A stretch of DNA of 64,000 nucleotides, taken from contig JAZQHY010000040.1 in NCBI GenBank assembly GCA_045540815.1, forward strand, positions 1 through 64,000, given 5' to 3'. Of the stretch, positions 26,139-34,463 are shown in pieces. Position 1 is the stretch's first letter. Every line of letters begins with the position of its first letter. The position numbers were made by a program, and so were the translations under genes. The notes under the pieces were generated by a model. That model had not been told where the DNA came from, ran no database searches, and worked only from the letters and a program-made list of their open reading frames with translations. Source of the stretch: JAZQHR01 sp045540815 (GTDB lineage: Bacteria; Bacillota; Clostridia; UMGS1810).

Positions 26139-27150
26139 ATGTAAACTATCAAACCTTTCAAAGATTTTTGAAAAAATCAGTGAAAATGCATCTCTTTATC
26201 TTCCTGTAGACACCGACAACGGCGCAGAGTATAAAAAATGGGAAAACGGCATGGAAATGTCAAACTCTCTTAACACAAACAGAAGTCCTAAAGACTTTTT
26301 CTTCCCACAGTCAGAAGAACTTATGGAATTTAAGACAGAGGGTAAGAACATCGAAGTTATCGACACAAGAAAAGACGCCGAAGACTTTGTGGTATTTGGC
26401 GTAAGAGCTTGTGACGTAAGAAGCTTTGACGTGCTTGACAGAGTATTTTTGGTTGAACCTTACGACAGCTACTATGCTAATAAGCGTGAGCATTCAACTA
26501 TCGTTTCTATGGCTTGCACAAGACCTACTGAAACTTGCTTCTGTAACACATTCGGCATAGACGCTACCGACCCTAAGGGCGACGTATCTTGCTGGAAGAC
26601 AGATGACGAAATATTCTTTATGGCAAACACCGAAAAAGGCGAAAAGTTTATGTCAGTAATAGAAAGCATTACAGAAGAAACTGACGATAAAGAGGTAAAT
26701 GCGCAGAAGGAAAAGACAAAAGAGGTTATGAAAAAGCTTCCTTTGGCAAATCTAACTGCTGATGCATTTGGCGGAGGACTTACAGAGAAGTATTTTGACG
26801 CGCCAGAGTGGAAAGAACTTTCGCAGGCTTGCCTAGGCTGTGGTACTTGTACTTTCGTATGCCCTACTTGTCAGTGCTATGATATAAAGGATTATAACAC
26901 AGGAAAAGGTGTTATCCGTTTCAGATGCTGGGATTCGTGTATGTATTCTGATTTTACAAAGATGGCACACGGAAACTCAAGAAACTCACAAGTAGAGAGA
27001 TTCAGACAGAGATTTATGCACAAGCTTGTGTATTATCCTGAAAATAACGACGGAATATTCGGTTGCGTAGGTTGCGGCAGATGCCTTGCAAAATGCCCAA
27101 TCTCTATGAACATCGTTAAAGTAATGAAAACACTTGGAGGAAAAGCGTAA
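26131..27150 (+). CDS. AsrA-like 4Fe-4S oxidoreductase subunit, Flox-type
   Basis: A 339-residue iron-sulfur protein related to anaerobic sulfite reductase subunit A and hydrogenase/Flox beta-type subunits. The N-terminal part includes VVFGVRACDVRSFDVLDRVF; the C-terminal part holds CLGCGTCTFVCPTCQC (about 231) and CVGCGRCLAKCP (about 313). Several upstream ATGs exist (26086, 26122), but AAAGGAG (26115-26121) has proper spacing only to the ATG at 26131. It probably passes electrons from the FAD/NAD subunit encoded next. The stop and the next start share one base (TAATG at 27148-27152). Confidence 0.75.
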   Translation: MRKCKLSNLSKIFEKISENASLYLPVDTDNGAEYKKWENGMEMSNSLNTNRSPKDFFFPQSEELMEFKTEGKNIEVIDTRKDAEDFVVFGVRACDVRSFDVLDRVFLVEPYDSYYANKREHSTIVSMACTRPTETCFCNTFGIDATDPKGDVSCWKTDDEIFFMANTEKGEKFMSVIESITEETDDKEVNAQKEKTKEVMKKLPLANLTADAFGGGLTEKYFDAPEWKELSQACLGCGTCTFVCPTCQCYDIKDYNTGKGVIRFRCWDSCMYSDFTKMAHGNSRNSQVERFRQRFMHKLVYYPENNDGIFGCVGCGRCLAKCPISMNIVKVMKTLGGKA

Positions 27151-27983
27151 TGAGTCATATAGAAGAAACCTTGATTCCTAAAATCGGCGTTATAACAGAC
27201 GTGCGTATAGATACTCCTGATGTTAAGACATTCAGAGTAGTTACACCTGACGGCAAAAAGGCGTTTGACCACAAGCCAGGTCAGTGTGCAATGCTTTCTA
27301 TTCCGGGCGTAGGCGAAGCGATGTTTTCTATCACATCATCACCTACAAACACCGAATTTATGGAATTTTCAATTAAAAAATGCGGTTGTGTAACAGAATG
27401 GCTTCATCAGGCAGAGGTGGGTCAGCAGATTACTATTCGTGGACCTTACGGCAGACCATTCCCTGTAGATGATGAATTTGCAGGTAAAGATATGCTGTTC
27501 ATCGCAGGCGGTATCGGTCTTGCACCACTTCGCTCTGTTATCAACTATTGTCGTCACTACCGCGACAGATACGGTAAAATAGATATCGTATATGGTTCAA
27601 GAAGTAAAGACGATTTGGTTGATTATCAGGAAATTATAAATGAATGGGTAGGCGACGACAACGTAAACGTTTACCTTACAATAGACAATCCGCAGGAGGG
27701 GTGGGACGGCCACGTTGGTTTCGTACCAAACTATGTAAAAGAGCTTGGCTTTGATACAAACAAAACCGCAGTACTTTGCGGACCTCCTATAATGATTAAG
27801 TTCACACTTCAAGGTCTTGTAGATATGGGCTTTGACAAAACTCAGGTTTACACAACAATGGAATTAAAAATGAAATGCGGCGTAGGTAAATGCGGCAGAT
27901 GTAATATCGGCTCAAAATACGTATGTAAAGACGGTCCGGTATTCCGTTGTGATGAACTTGACGAACTACCTGATGAATATTAA
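27150..27983 (+). CDS. FAD/NAD(P)-binding oxidoreductase, FloxA/AsrB-like NADH-oxidising subunit
   Basis: A 277-residue ferredoxin-NADP reductase-fold protein like FloxA, AsrB and the PyrK electron transfer subunit. FAD-binding segments are MFSITSSPT and IRGPYGRPF; the NAD-binding segment is LFIAGGIGLAPLRSV (about 113-127); CGPPIMIKFT follows. Near the C-terminus is a [2Fe-2S] cysteine motif CGVGKCGRCNIGSKYVC (about 248-264). It would oxidise NADH (or NADPH) and feed the HdrA module through the iron-sulfur partners. The cofactor preference cannot be decided from the sequence alone. The FrdB-like gene starts 17 nt later. Confidence 0.85.
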   Translation: MSHIEETLIPKIGVITDVRIDTPDVKTFRVVTPDGKKAFDHKPGQCAMLSIPGVGEAMFSITSSPTNTEFMEFSIKKCGCVTEWLHQAEVGQQITIRGPYGRPFPVDDEFAGKDMLFIAGGIGLAPLRSVINYCRHYRDRYGKIDIVYGSRSKDDLVDYQEIINEWVGDDNVNVYLTIDNPQEGWDGHVGFVPNYVKELGFDTNKTAVLCGPPIMIKFTLQGLVDMGFDKTQVYTTMELKMKCGVGKCGRCNIGSKYVCKDGPVFRCDELDELPDEY

Positions 27984-28000
27984 TTAAGGAGGAAATTCTA

Positions 28001-28675
28001 ATGGAAAATATGGTAAATATATTTCTTTTCGGTAAAAAATACGAAGTACCTGAAAACCTTACTATAATGAGCGCAATGGAATACGCTGGCTATCAGTTAG
28101 TGCGTGGTTGCGGTTGCAGAAACGGTTTTTGCGGTGCGTGTGCTACTATTTACAGAATAAAAGGCGATAGAGAATTAAAAGCTTGTCTTGCTTGTCAGAC
28201 AAAGGTTGAGGACAATATGTACATTGCTACACTTCCGTTCTTCCCTCTTGTAAAACAGGTTTATGATATGAACACTGTTTCAATAGACGAGCAGGTAATG
28301 ATGCAGCTTTATCCTGAAATCTACGCTTGTATCGGCTGTAATGCTTGTACAAAAGCTTGTACACAGGAGCTAAACGTTATGCAGTACATTGCTTACGCAC
28401 AGAGAGGTGATTTTGAAAAATGCGCTGAGGAGTCATTTGACTGCGTAATGTGCGGTGTATGTTCTTCAAGATGTCCTGCAGGTATATCTCATCCGCAGGT
28501 TGCAATGCTTGCAAGAAGAATTAATGGTAAATACCTTGCTCCTAAATGCGACCACCTTGAAAACAGAGTTCAGGAAATCAAAGACGGCACATTTACAGAC
28601 CTTATCGAAGCGCTTATGCAGAAGCCAATCGATGAGATTAAAGAGCTTTACAACACTAGAGAGATTGAGAAATAA
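28001..28675 (+). CDS. Fumarate reductase/succinate dehydrogenase-like iron-sulfur subunit
   Basis: A 224-residue SdhB/FrdB-like protein. An N-terminal plant-type ferredoxin domain has GCGCRNGFCGAC (about 36-47) and ACLAC (about 61-65) for a [2Fe-2S] cluster. A C-terminal domain has CIGCNACTKAC (about 108-118) and CVMCGVCSSRCP (about 148-159). The usual third-cluster spacing of membrane FrdB is altered, and no heme or quinone anchor subunit (FrdC/SdhC) is encoded nearby, so this looks like a soluble system that receives electrons from Hdr/Flox proteins. It precedes the catalytic flavoprotein gene by 14 nt. Confidence 0.8.
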   Translation: MENMVNIFLFGKKYEVPENLTIMSAMEYAGYQLVRGCGCRNGFCGACATIYRIKGDRELKACLACQTKVEDNMYIATLPFFPLVKQVYDMNTVSIDEQVMMQLYPEIYACIGCNACTKACTQELNVMQYIAYAQRGDFEKCAEESFDCVMCGVCSSRCPAGISHPQVAMLARRINGKYLAPKCDHLENRVQEIKDGTFTDLIEALMQKPIDEIKELYNTREIEK

Positions 28676-28689
28676 GGAGGCGGCTTAAA

Positions 28690-30285
28690 ATGTATTCAGA
28701 AAAACTAAAAGAATCTATAAAGGCGGTTGAAGCTGCCAGAGATAAAAACACTGCTTACGAGCCAGAAAGAATGACCGCTCAGCAGAAAGAAGACCTTTTA
28801 AAAGCTTATCATCCTGACTACAAGGAATCAGAATTTTCTGTGCTTGAGATAGGTCCAAACAAAGGCGATAAGGTGCCTCACGAGTTGGCCGCTATGCTAC
28901 AGGCTCATTCAAGAGTTAACCCTAGTGATATCGACCTTACAAACCCTGACTACGATGTAGACGTACTTATCATCGGCGGTGGCGGTGCGGGTTCTTCTGC
29001 AGCTATCGAGGCTCACGAGGCAGGCGCAGATGTTATGATAGTTACAAAGCTTAGAATAGGCGATGCCAACACTATGATGGCAGAGGGCGGTATTCAGGCT
29101 GCTGATAAGGAGAACGACTCTCCTGCAATCCATTTTGTAGACGCATTCGGTGGCGGCCACTTTGCTGCAAAGAGAGAGCTTCTATCAAAGCTTGTATGCG
29201 ACGCTCCTGATGCTATACTATGGCTTTCGGAGCTTGGCGTTGAATTTGATAAAGACGAAGATGGCAGAATGGTTACTACTCACGGTGGTGGTACATCTAG
29301 AAAACGTATGCACGCTGCAAAGGACTATTCAGGTGCAGAAATCATGCGTACTCTTCGTGACGAAGTATTAAACAGAAATATCCCTGTAGTTGATTTCACA
29401 TCAGCTATAGAGTTAATACTTGATGAAAACGGCAACGCAGCAGGTGCGGTGCTAATGAATATGGAAACAAAGGAAATCCTAGTTGCAAAGGCTAAAACTG
29501 TTATCATCGCTACAGGCGGTGCAGGCAGAATGCACTATCAGGGCTTCCCTACTTCAAACCATTACGGTGCTACAGCAGATGGTCTTGTACTTGGTTACAG
29601 GGCAGGTGCAAAATTACTTTATGCTGAAACACTTCAGTATCACCCAACAGGCGCTGCATACCCTGAACAGATTTTCGGTGCGCTAGTTACTGAAAAAGTT
29701 CGTTCACTTGGTGCAAAGCTTGTAAACTCTAAGGGTGAAGTATTTATGCATCCACTAGAAACTCGTGACGTTGCTGCAGCCTCTATTATCCGTGAATGTA
29801 ACGACAGAGGCAACGGCATCGAAACAGGTAACGGTCTTGGCGTATGGCTAGACACTCCAATGATTGAAAAAATTGGCGGTGAAGGTACTATTGAGGCTAG
29901 AATTCCTGCTATGATGAGAATGTTTGGTAAATACGGCATAGATATCCGTAAAGAACCTATCCTTGTTTACCCTACACTTCACTATCAGAACGGCGGTCTT
30001 GACATAAATGCTGACTGTATGACTACAAATGTTGAAAACCTATTTGTAGCAGGAGAGGCTGTTGGCGGTATCCACGGCAGAAACAGACTTATGGGTAACT
30101 CACTTCTTGATATCATCGTATTCGGCAGAAGCGCAGGTAAGAGTGCTGCCACTAAATGTAAAGATGTTAAGGTTGGAAAGCTTACACTTGACCACGTGAA
30201 TAAATTTGAAAAGGAAATAGCTGATGCGAAATACGAAACAAACGAAGTATCTCCTAAGCTTTTACCTGATTACACAAGAAAATAA
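28690..30285 (+). CDS. Soluble fumarate reductase-like flavoprotein (FrdA/TfrA family)
   Basis: A 531-residue FAD protein of the FrdA/SdhA/aspartate oxidase family. After a helical N-terminal extension (about 1-88, unusual for the family) comes the dinucleotide motif VLIIGGGGAGSSAA (about 91-104). The active-site blocks are YHPTG (about 317-321), the Arg-containing TRDVAAASI, TLHYQNGGL (about 428-436) and GRNRLMGNSLLDIIVFGR (about 463-480). These support dicarboxylate redox chemistry: fumarate to succinate or the reverse. There is no Tat signal and no membrane anchor gene. The size is like methanogen TfrA. The operon context with fumC, Hdr and a possible dicarboxylate exchanger favours fumarate reduction. 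Confidence 0.82.
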   Translation: MYSEKLKESIKAVEAARDKNTAYEPERMTAQQKEDLLKAYHPDYKESEFSVLEIGPNKGDKVPHELAAMLQAHSRVNPSDIDLTNPDYDVDVLIIGGGGAGSSAAIEAHEAGADVMIVTKLRIGDANTMMAEGGIQAADKENDSPAIHFVDAFGGGHFAAKRELLSKLVCDAPDAILWLSELGVEFDKDEDGRMVTTHGGGTSRKRMHAAKDYSGAEIMRTLRDEVLNRNIPVVDFTSAIELILDENGNAAGAVLMNMETKEILVAKAKTVIIATGGAGRMHYQGFPTSNHYGATADGLVLGYRAGAKLLYAETLQYHPTGAAYPEQIFGALVTEKVRSLGAKLVNSKGEVFMHPLETRDVAAASIIRECNDRGNGIETGNGLGVWLDTPMIEKIGGEGTIEARIPAMMRMFGKYGIDIRKEPILVYPTLHYQNGGLDINADCMTTNVENLFVAGEAVGGIHGRNRLMGNSLLDIIVFGRSAGKSAATKCKDVKVGKLTLDHVNKFEKEIADAKYETNEVSPKLLPDYTRK

Positions 30286-30354
30286 TAACTTATTATGGGC
30301 GGTTGGCAACAATCGCCCGTAAGTATGACAAAAAAAGAAAAGAGGTCATTTTAA

Positions 30355-31608
30355 ATGAATTTATTTGGTGGAGTTATTCCTATAACAGGAATTTCATTTT
30401 TAATGTTTTGTGTATTTGCTATTGCAGCAGTAGGTTTTGCGCTTGGCAGAATAACAATTAAAGGTGTTGCTCTTGGCGATGCAGCAGTATTTATTATGGC
30501 GCTTGTGTTCGGTGCATTTTTCTTTAAACCGCTAGAAGCACAGCTTATGGTAGACGGAACAGCATATGCTGAAAAAGCGCTTGAAATCATCGAAAATCTT
30601 GGTCTTATCCTGTTTGTAACATCTGTTGGCTTTATCGCAGGACCAAAATTCTTCGGTAATATGAAGAGAAACTTTAAGTCTTACGTATTACTAGGTCTTG
30701 TAGTTATCCTTATGGGCGGACTTGCAGCAGTAGCTTGTATATATATGGGTGAAATATTTGGCTATGGCGCAAGCATCACAGATCAGGACGGCTTTGTAGC
30801 TATGATAGTTGGCCTTCTTTCAGGCTCACTTACATCTACCCCTGCATTCTCTGCAGCAAAAGCTACAGTTGCTCCTGAATTTACAAGCCTTGTATCAGTT
30901 GGACACGGTATCGCGTACATATTCGGTGTAGTTGGTGTTGTACTTTTCGTTCAGATTATACCAAAGCTTACTAAAGCTGATATGGCGGCTGAAAGAGCTA
31001 AAATTACTGCAGTTGCTGACGGTTCACAGAAAAAAACATTTGCTGGTAAACTACTTGAGCTTGACGAGCATGGCTTTGGTGCATTTGCACTTGCGGCAGT
31101 AGTTGGAACTATATTAGGTAAGATAAAAATACCTCTAAGTGCCGAAGGACTTTCTGGAACTTGCTTCTCGCTTACTACTACAGGCGGTTGCCTTTTAGCA
31201 TCACTTGTATTTGGTCACTTTGGAAGAATTGGTAAGCTTTCTATTATGCCAAAAGGAAGTACTCTTAAGCTTTTCCGCGAGCTTGGACTTATGCTTTTCC
31301 TAATCGGCGCAGGTATCCCTGGCGGTGCGGACTTTGTGGCTAACTTCGACCCTATGTACTTTATCTATGGTATTATAATGACTATCGTACCTTTGGTTAT
31401 TGGCTTCTTGTTTGCTAAATATGTGCTTAAGCTTAGCCTTCTTAACAACCTTGGTTCAATCACAGGTGGTATGACAAGTACACCTGCACTAGGAACTCTA
31501 ATCAGTACAGCAAAAACAGAGGACGTTGCAGCAGCTTATGCGGCTACGTACCCTATCGCACTAATCGCGGTTGTGCTTGTATCACAGTTCCTTATCATAT
31601 TGTTCTAA
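30355..31608 (+). CDS. AAE (AspT/YidE/SucE) family transporter, likely dicarboxylate exchanger
   Basis: A 417-residue membrane protein with about ten hydrophobic segments in two similar halves. The halves carry the family motifs GLLSGSLTSTPAFSAAKAT (about 146) and GSITGGMTSTPALGTLIS (about 370). The central RCK/TrkA-C domains found in longer members are absent; only a short hydrophilic loop (about 205-240) separates the halves. Relatives include the aspartate:alanine exchanger AspT and the succinate exporter SucE. Because it closes an operon with fumarase and fumarate reductase, I infer exchange of malate, fumarate or aspartate for succinate. A strong terminator follows. Confidence 0.8.
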   Translation: MNLFGGVIPITGISFLMFCVFAIAAVGFALGRITIKGVALGDAAVFIMALVFGAFFFKPLEAQLMVDGTAYAEKALEIIENLGLILFVTSVGFIAGPKFFGNMKRNFKSYVLLGLVVILMGGLAAVACIYMGEIFGYGASITDQDGFVAMIVGLLSGSLTSTPAFSAAKATVAPEFTSLVSVGHGIAYIFGVVGVVLFVQIIPKLTKADMAAERAKITAVADGSQKKTFAGKLLELDEHGFGAFALAAVVGTILGKIKIPLSAEGLSGTCFSLTTTGGCLLASLVFGHFGRIGKLSIMPKGSTLKLFRELGLMLFLIGAGIPGGADFVANFDPMYFIYGIIMTIVPLVIGFLFAKYVLKLSLLNNLGSITGGMTSTPALGTLISTAKTEDVAAAYAATYPIALIAVVLVSQFLIILF

Positions 31609-31624
31609 TATAGATAATATATAT

Positions 31625-31656
31625 AAAAAAGGATATGCATTTGCATATCCTTTTTT
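31625..31656 (+). terminator. Terminator of the ldh-frd operon
   Basis: AAAAAAGGATATGCA and its complement TGCATATCCTTTTTT form a long, nearly loop-less hairpin with a T run. Confidence 0.93.
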
Positions 31657-31681
31657 AGTTGAAAAATTTTATAGGAAACTA

Positions 31682-31716
31682 TTGACAAATCGAGTTAGTT
31701 ATGCTAAACTAACTAA
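31682..31716 (+). promoter_or_regulatory. feo promoter with palindromic iron-type operator
   Basis: TTGACA (31682-31687), 17-nt spacer, TAAACT (31705-31710, extended by TGC). The arms AGTTAGTT (31693-31700) and AACTAACT (31707-31714) form a perfect 8-6-8 palindrome over the -10. Its position and TTAGTT-like arms resemble DtxR/IdeR/MntR-type operators, so iron-dependent repression is likely. Confidence 0.72.
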
Positions 31717-31764
31717 TGCAATAGAAATAATAATTCTTATTTTTTAGGTTTAAAGGTGAGATAT

Positions 31765-31977
31765 ATGAATTTAAGACAGGCAGAGGAAGGAAAAGAATAT
31801 ATCATCAGCCGTATAGAAACAGACGATGAAGAACTAGATGCGTTTCTGTTTTCACTAGGTTGCTATTCAGGCGAGCCAATTACAGTTATCTCCCACCGAA
31901 AAGGTGGATGTGTGGTTTCTATAAAGGACGGCAGATACAGTATAGACAATCATTTGGCAGAAGCTATTATTATTTAA
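31765..31977 (+). CDS. feoA: FeoA, ferrous iron transport accessory protein
   Basis: A 70-residue SH3-like protein of the FeoA family: MNLRQAEEGKEYIISRIE, then a LGCYSGEPITVISHRKGGCVVSIKDGRYSID core. It is cytoplasmic and modulates FeoB. A GTG at 31756 overlaps the ribosome site, so the ATG at 31765 is preferred. feoB starts 116 nt downstream. Confidence 0.9.
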   Translation: MNLRQAEEGKEYIISRIETDDEELDAFLFSLGCYSGEPITVISHRKGGCVVSIKDGRYSIDNHLAEAIII

Positions 31978-32093
31978 TGAAATTTAAAAGCGGCTGCCTT
32001 TAAAAATGATTTGCGGTTAGCTTTATCTAACTCGAAAGCATTTAAATTTTTTATATTAAAAAATTTTAGCATAAATGACAGGAGGAAAAAAGT

Positions 32094-34127
32094 ATGAGAA
32101 TTGCTTTAACAGGCAATCCAAACAGTGGTAAAACTACTATGTACAACGCACTTACAGGTCAGAATGAGAGCGTCGGAAACTGGGCAGGTGTTACCGTTGA
32201 AAAGAAGGAACATATAATTAAAAAGAGTTTTTGCATTGGAAACGAGGAATTAGTAGCGGTAGACTTACCCGGTGCATATTCAATGTCACCATTTACATCG
32301 GAAGAAAGCATAACAAGTGATTATGTAAAAAACGAAAACCCTGATGTTATTATAAATATCGTTGACGCTACAAACCTTAGCAGAAGTTTGTTTTTCACTA
32401 CTCAGTTATTAGAACTCGGTGTGCCTGTGGTTGTTGCGCTTAACAAAACAGATATAAACGAGAAAAAAGAAACGGAAATTGATGAAAGTGCACTTGCTAA
32501 AAAGCTAGGCTGTCCTGTAGTAAAGACCACCTCTACAACTTCAGAAGGCTTAAAGGAGGCAGTTGCAGCAGCACTTGAGCTAAAGGGTAAGGGTCAGAAA
32601 GCTCCTTACTTACAGGGCGATATCGACCTTACAAGCAAAAAAGCAGTCGAGGAAGCTGACAGAAAGAGATTTGAGTTTGTAAATAAACTGGTATCACAGG
32701 TTGAAGATAGAAAAGTACATACAAACGAAAAGAATTTTCAGGATAAAATAGACGCAGTACTTACAAATAAGTGGCTTGGTATTCCAATATTTGCAGTTGT
32801 AATGTATCTTGTGTTCTGGATTTCACAGGTAGGTCCGGGTGTATGGATAGCGGAAGGCTATGAATTTGAATCTGGCTACACTATTCCTGGTCTTGTAACC
32901 CTTCTTGAAGGTTTTCAGAGCTGGGTAGGAGGATTTTTGGAAGGTGCAAACCCGCTTCTTTACGCGCTTTTAATTGACGGTGTAATTGGCGGTGTGATAG
33001 CGGTTATAGGATTTTTACCACTTGTAATGGTAATGTATTTCCTTATCGCACTACTTGAAGACTGCGGATATATGGCGAGAGTATCGGTAGTACTTGACCC
33101 TATATTTAAAAAGGTTGGTCTGTCTGGTAAATCTGTAATTCCGTTTGTAATAGGTACAGGCTGTGCTATTCCTGGCGTAATGGCGTCACGTACTATCAGA
33201 AACGAAAGAGAACGCAGAGCTACTGCAATGCTTGCTCCGTTTATGCCTTGCGGTGCAAAGCTTCCTGTTATTGCGTTATTTGCAGGTGCATTCTTTAAAG
33301 ATGCTGCGTGGGTTGGTCCGTTAATGTACCTTGTTGGTATAGTTATCATATTCTTTGGTGCACTTTTGGTAAACAGAATCACCGGCAACAGCAAGAAAAC
33401 ATCATACTTTATAATAGAGCTTCCCGAGTACAAAGCGCCAAGCTTTTACAGAGCGTTTGGCTCAATGTGCTCACGTGGTTGGGCGTACATAGTAAAAGCG
33501 GCTACAATTATACTTCTATGTAACACGGTAGTACAGATAATGCAGACATTTAGCTGGAGCTTCACAGAGGCGGCATCGGCAGATGAGTCAATTCTTGCGT
33601 CTATCGCGGGCCCGTTTGCATATCTCCTCGTTCCTGTTGTAGGTGTGCTTTCGTGGCAGCTTGCGGCAGCTGCAATTACAGGCTTTATTGCTAAAGAAAA
33701 CGTTGTTGGTACACTCGCAGTATGCTTTGTCGGACTTGAAAATCTTATAGATGCAGAAGCACTTGAGCTTATGGAAGGTGCAGGTGCAGAGGTTGCAACA
33801 GCATTTGCTATTACAAAGGTTGCTGCTCTTGCATACCTAATGTTTAACCTGTTTACACCGCCTTGCTTTGCGGCTATCGGCGCTATGAATGCTGAAATGA
33901 AGAGTGCTAAATGGCTATGGGGTGGTATAGGTCTTCAAATCGTAACAGGTTATACTGTAGGATTTTTGGTGTATCAGATCGGCACACTTATTACCACGGG
34001 CTCGGTTGGGGCAGGCTTTGTTCCCGGTCTTGTTGCAGTTGTAGTAATGGCGGGTATAATCGCATATTTATGTGTAAAACCGAATAAAAGCGCAAATTTT
34101 TTGAGTAATAAAAAAGTTTCTGCGTAG
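32094..34127 (+). CDS. feoB: FeoB, ferrous iron transporter with G domain
   Basis: A 677-residue Fe(II) transporter. The N-terminal G domain has GNPNSGKTT (G1, 7-15), NWAGVTVEKKE (switch I), DLPGAYS (G3, about 60) and NKTD (G4, about 118). A helical GDI-like region follows (about 165-220). The membrane domain (about 225-665) has two Gate-type repeats, including CGYMARVSVVLDPIFKKVGLSGKSVIPFVIGTGCAIPGV and the later FTPPCFAAIGAM with conserved Cys. The ribosome site GGAGG is strong. The iron-type operator lies upstream of feoA, and a small Cys-rich partner is encoded 117 nt downstream. Confidence 0.95.
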   Translation: MRIALTGNPNSGKTTMYNALTGQNESVGNWAGVTVEKKEHIIKKSFCIGNEELVAVDLPGAYSMSPFTSEESITSDYVKNENPDVIINIVDATNLSRSLFFTTQLLELGVPVVVALNKTDINEKKETEIDESALAKKLGCPVVKTTSTTSEGLKEAVAAALELKGKGQKAPYLQGDIDLTSKKAVEEADRKRFEFVNKLVSQVEDRKVHTNEKNFQDKIDAVLTNKWLGIPIFAVVMYLVFWISQVGPGVWIAEGYEFESGYTIPGLVTLLEGFQSWVGGFLEGANPLLYALLIDGVIGGVIAVIGFLPLVMVMYFLIALLEDCGYMARVSVVLDPIFKKVGLSGKSVIPFVIGTGCAIPGVMASRTIRNERERRATAMLAPFMPCGAKLPVIALFAGAFFKDAAWVGPLMYLVGIVIIFFGALLVNRITGNSKKTSYFIIELPEYKAPSFYRAFGSMCSRGWAYIVKAATIILLCNTVVQIMQTFSWSFTEAASADESILASIAGPFAYLLVPVVGVLSWQLAAAAITGFIAKENVVGTLAVCFVGLENLIDAEALELMEGAGAEVATAFAITKVAALAYLMFNLFTPPCFAAIGAMNAEMKSAKWLWGGIGLQIVTGYTVGFLVYQIGTLITTGSVGAGFVPGLVAVVVMAGIIAYLCVKPNKSANFLSNKKVSA

Positions 34128-34244
34128 GTAATCGCTAGACAATTCATACATTGTAGGGCGCGGCGGTTTTTGACGCACCGTTAATGCAGAATTCTCGGCG
34201 CATTTAAAGACTGTGCTCTGCAAATTAAAGTAAAGGAAAGTATT

Positions 34245-34403
34245 ATGAAGGATATTATTGTTATTGCTATAATAATTGTAATCACTGCTATGGCAGGGTT
34301 ATATATATACAAAGCTAAAAAAAACGGCAAAAAATGTATAGGTTGTCCTGACAGCGGCTCGTGCAATTGCGGATGCTGCGGAGTCGAAAACAAAGATAAA
34401 TAA
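34245..34403 (+). CDS. FeoB-associated small Cys-rich membrane protein
   Basis: A 52-residue protein. The N-terminal half is one membrane helix (about 4-22: IIVIAIIIVITAMAGLYIYKAKK in part). The C-terminal half is cysteine-rich, with CIGCPDSGSCNCGCC (residues 31-45). This matches the FeoB-associated Cys-rich protein family found downstream of feoB in Firmicutes. The ribosome site AAAGGAAAG precedes the ATG. It may act as a small [Fe-S] or thiol partner of FeoB, but that is not established. Confidence 0.85.
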   Translation: MKDIIVIAIIIVITAMAGLYIYKAKKNGKKCIGCPDSGSCNCGCCGVENKDK

Positions 34404-34406
34404 AAC

Positions 34407-34440
34407 AAAAGCGGATTTGAATATCAAATCTGCTTTTTTA
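34407..34440 (+). terminator. Terminator of the feo operon
   Basis: AAAAGCGGATTTG (34407-34419) / CAAATCTGCTTTT (34425-34437) with one G-U pair and a T run. Confidence 0.88.
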
Positions 34441-34463
34441 TATAATTAGGAAAAATATAAAAC

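Noticed and set aside
22326..30285. Idea that this is a methanogen-type CoM/CoB heterodisulfide system
   Set aside because: The organism is a spore-forming Firmicute, no methanogenesis genes are present, and an NAD-type oxidoreductase and Frd genes are co-encoded.
34181..34408. Minus-strand open frame downstream of feoB
   Set aside because: It is antisense to the small Cys-rich Feo protein, which has a ribosome site and a recognisable family pattern.
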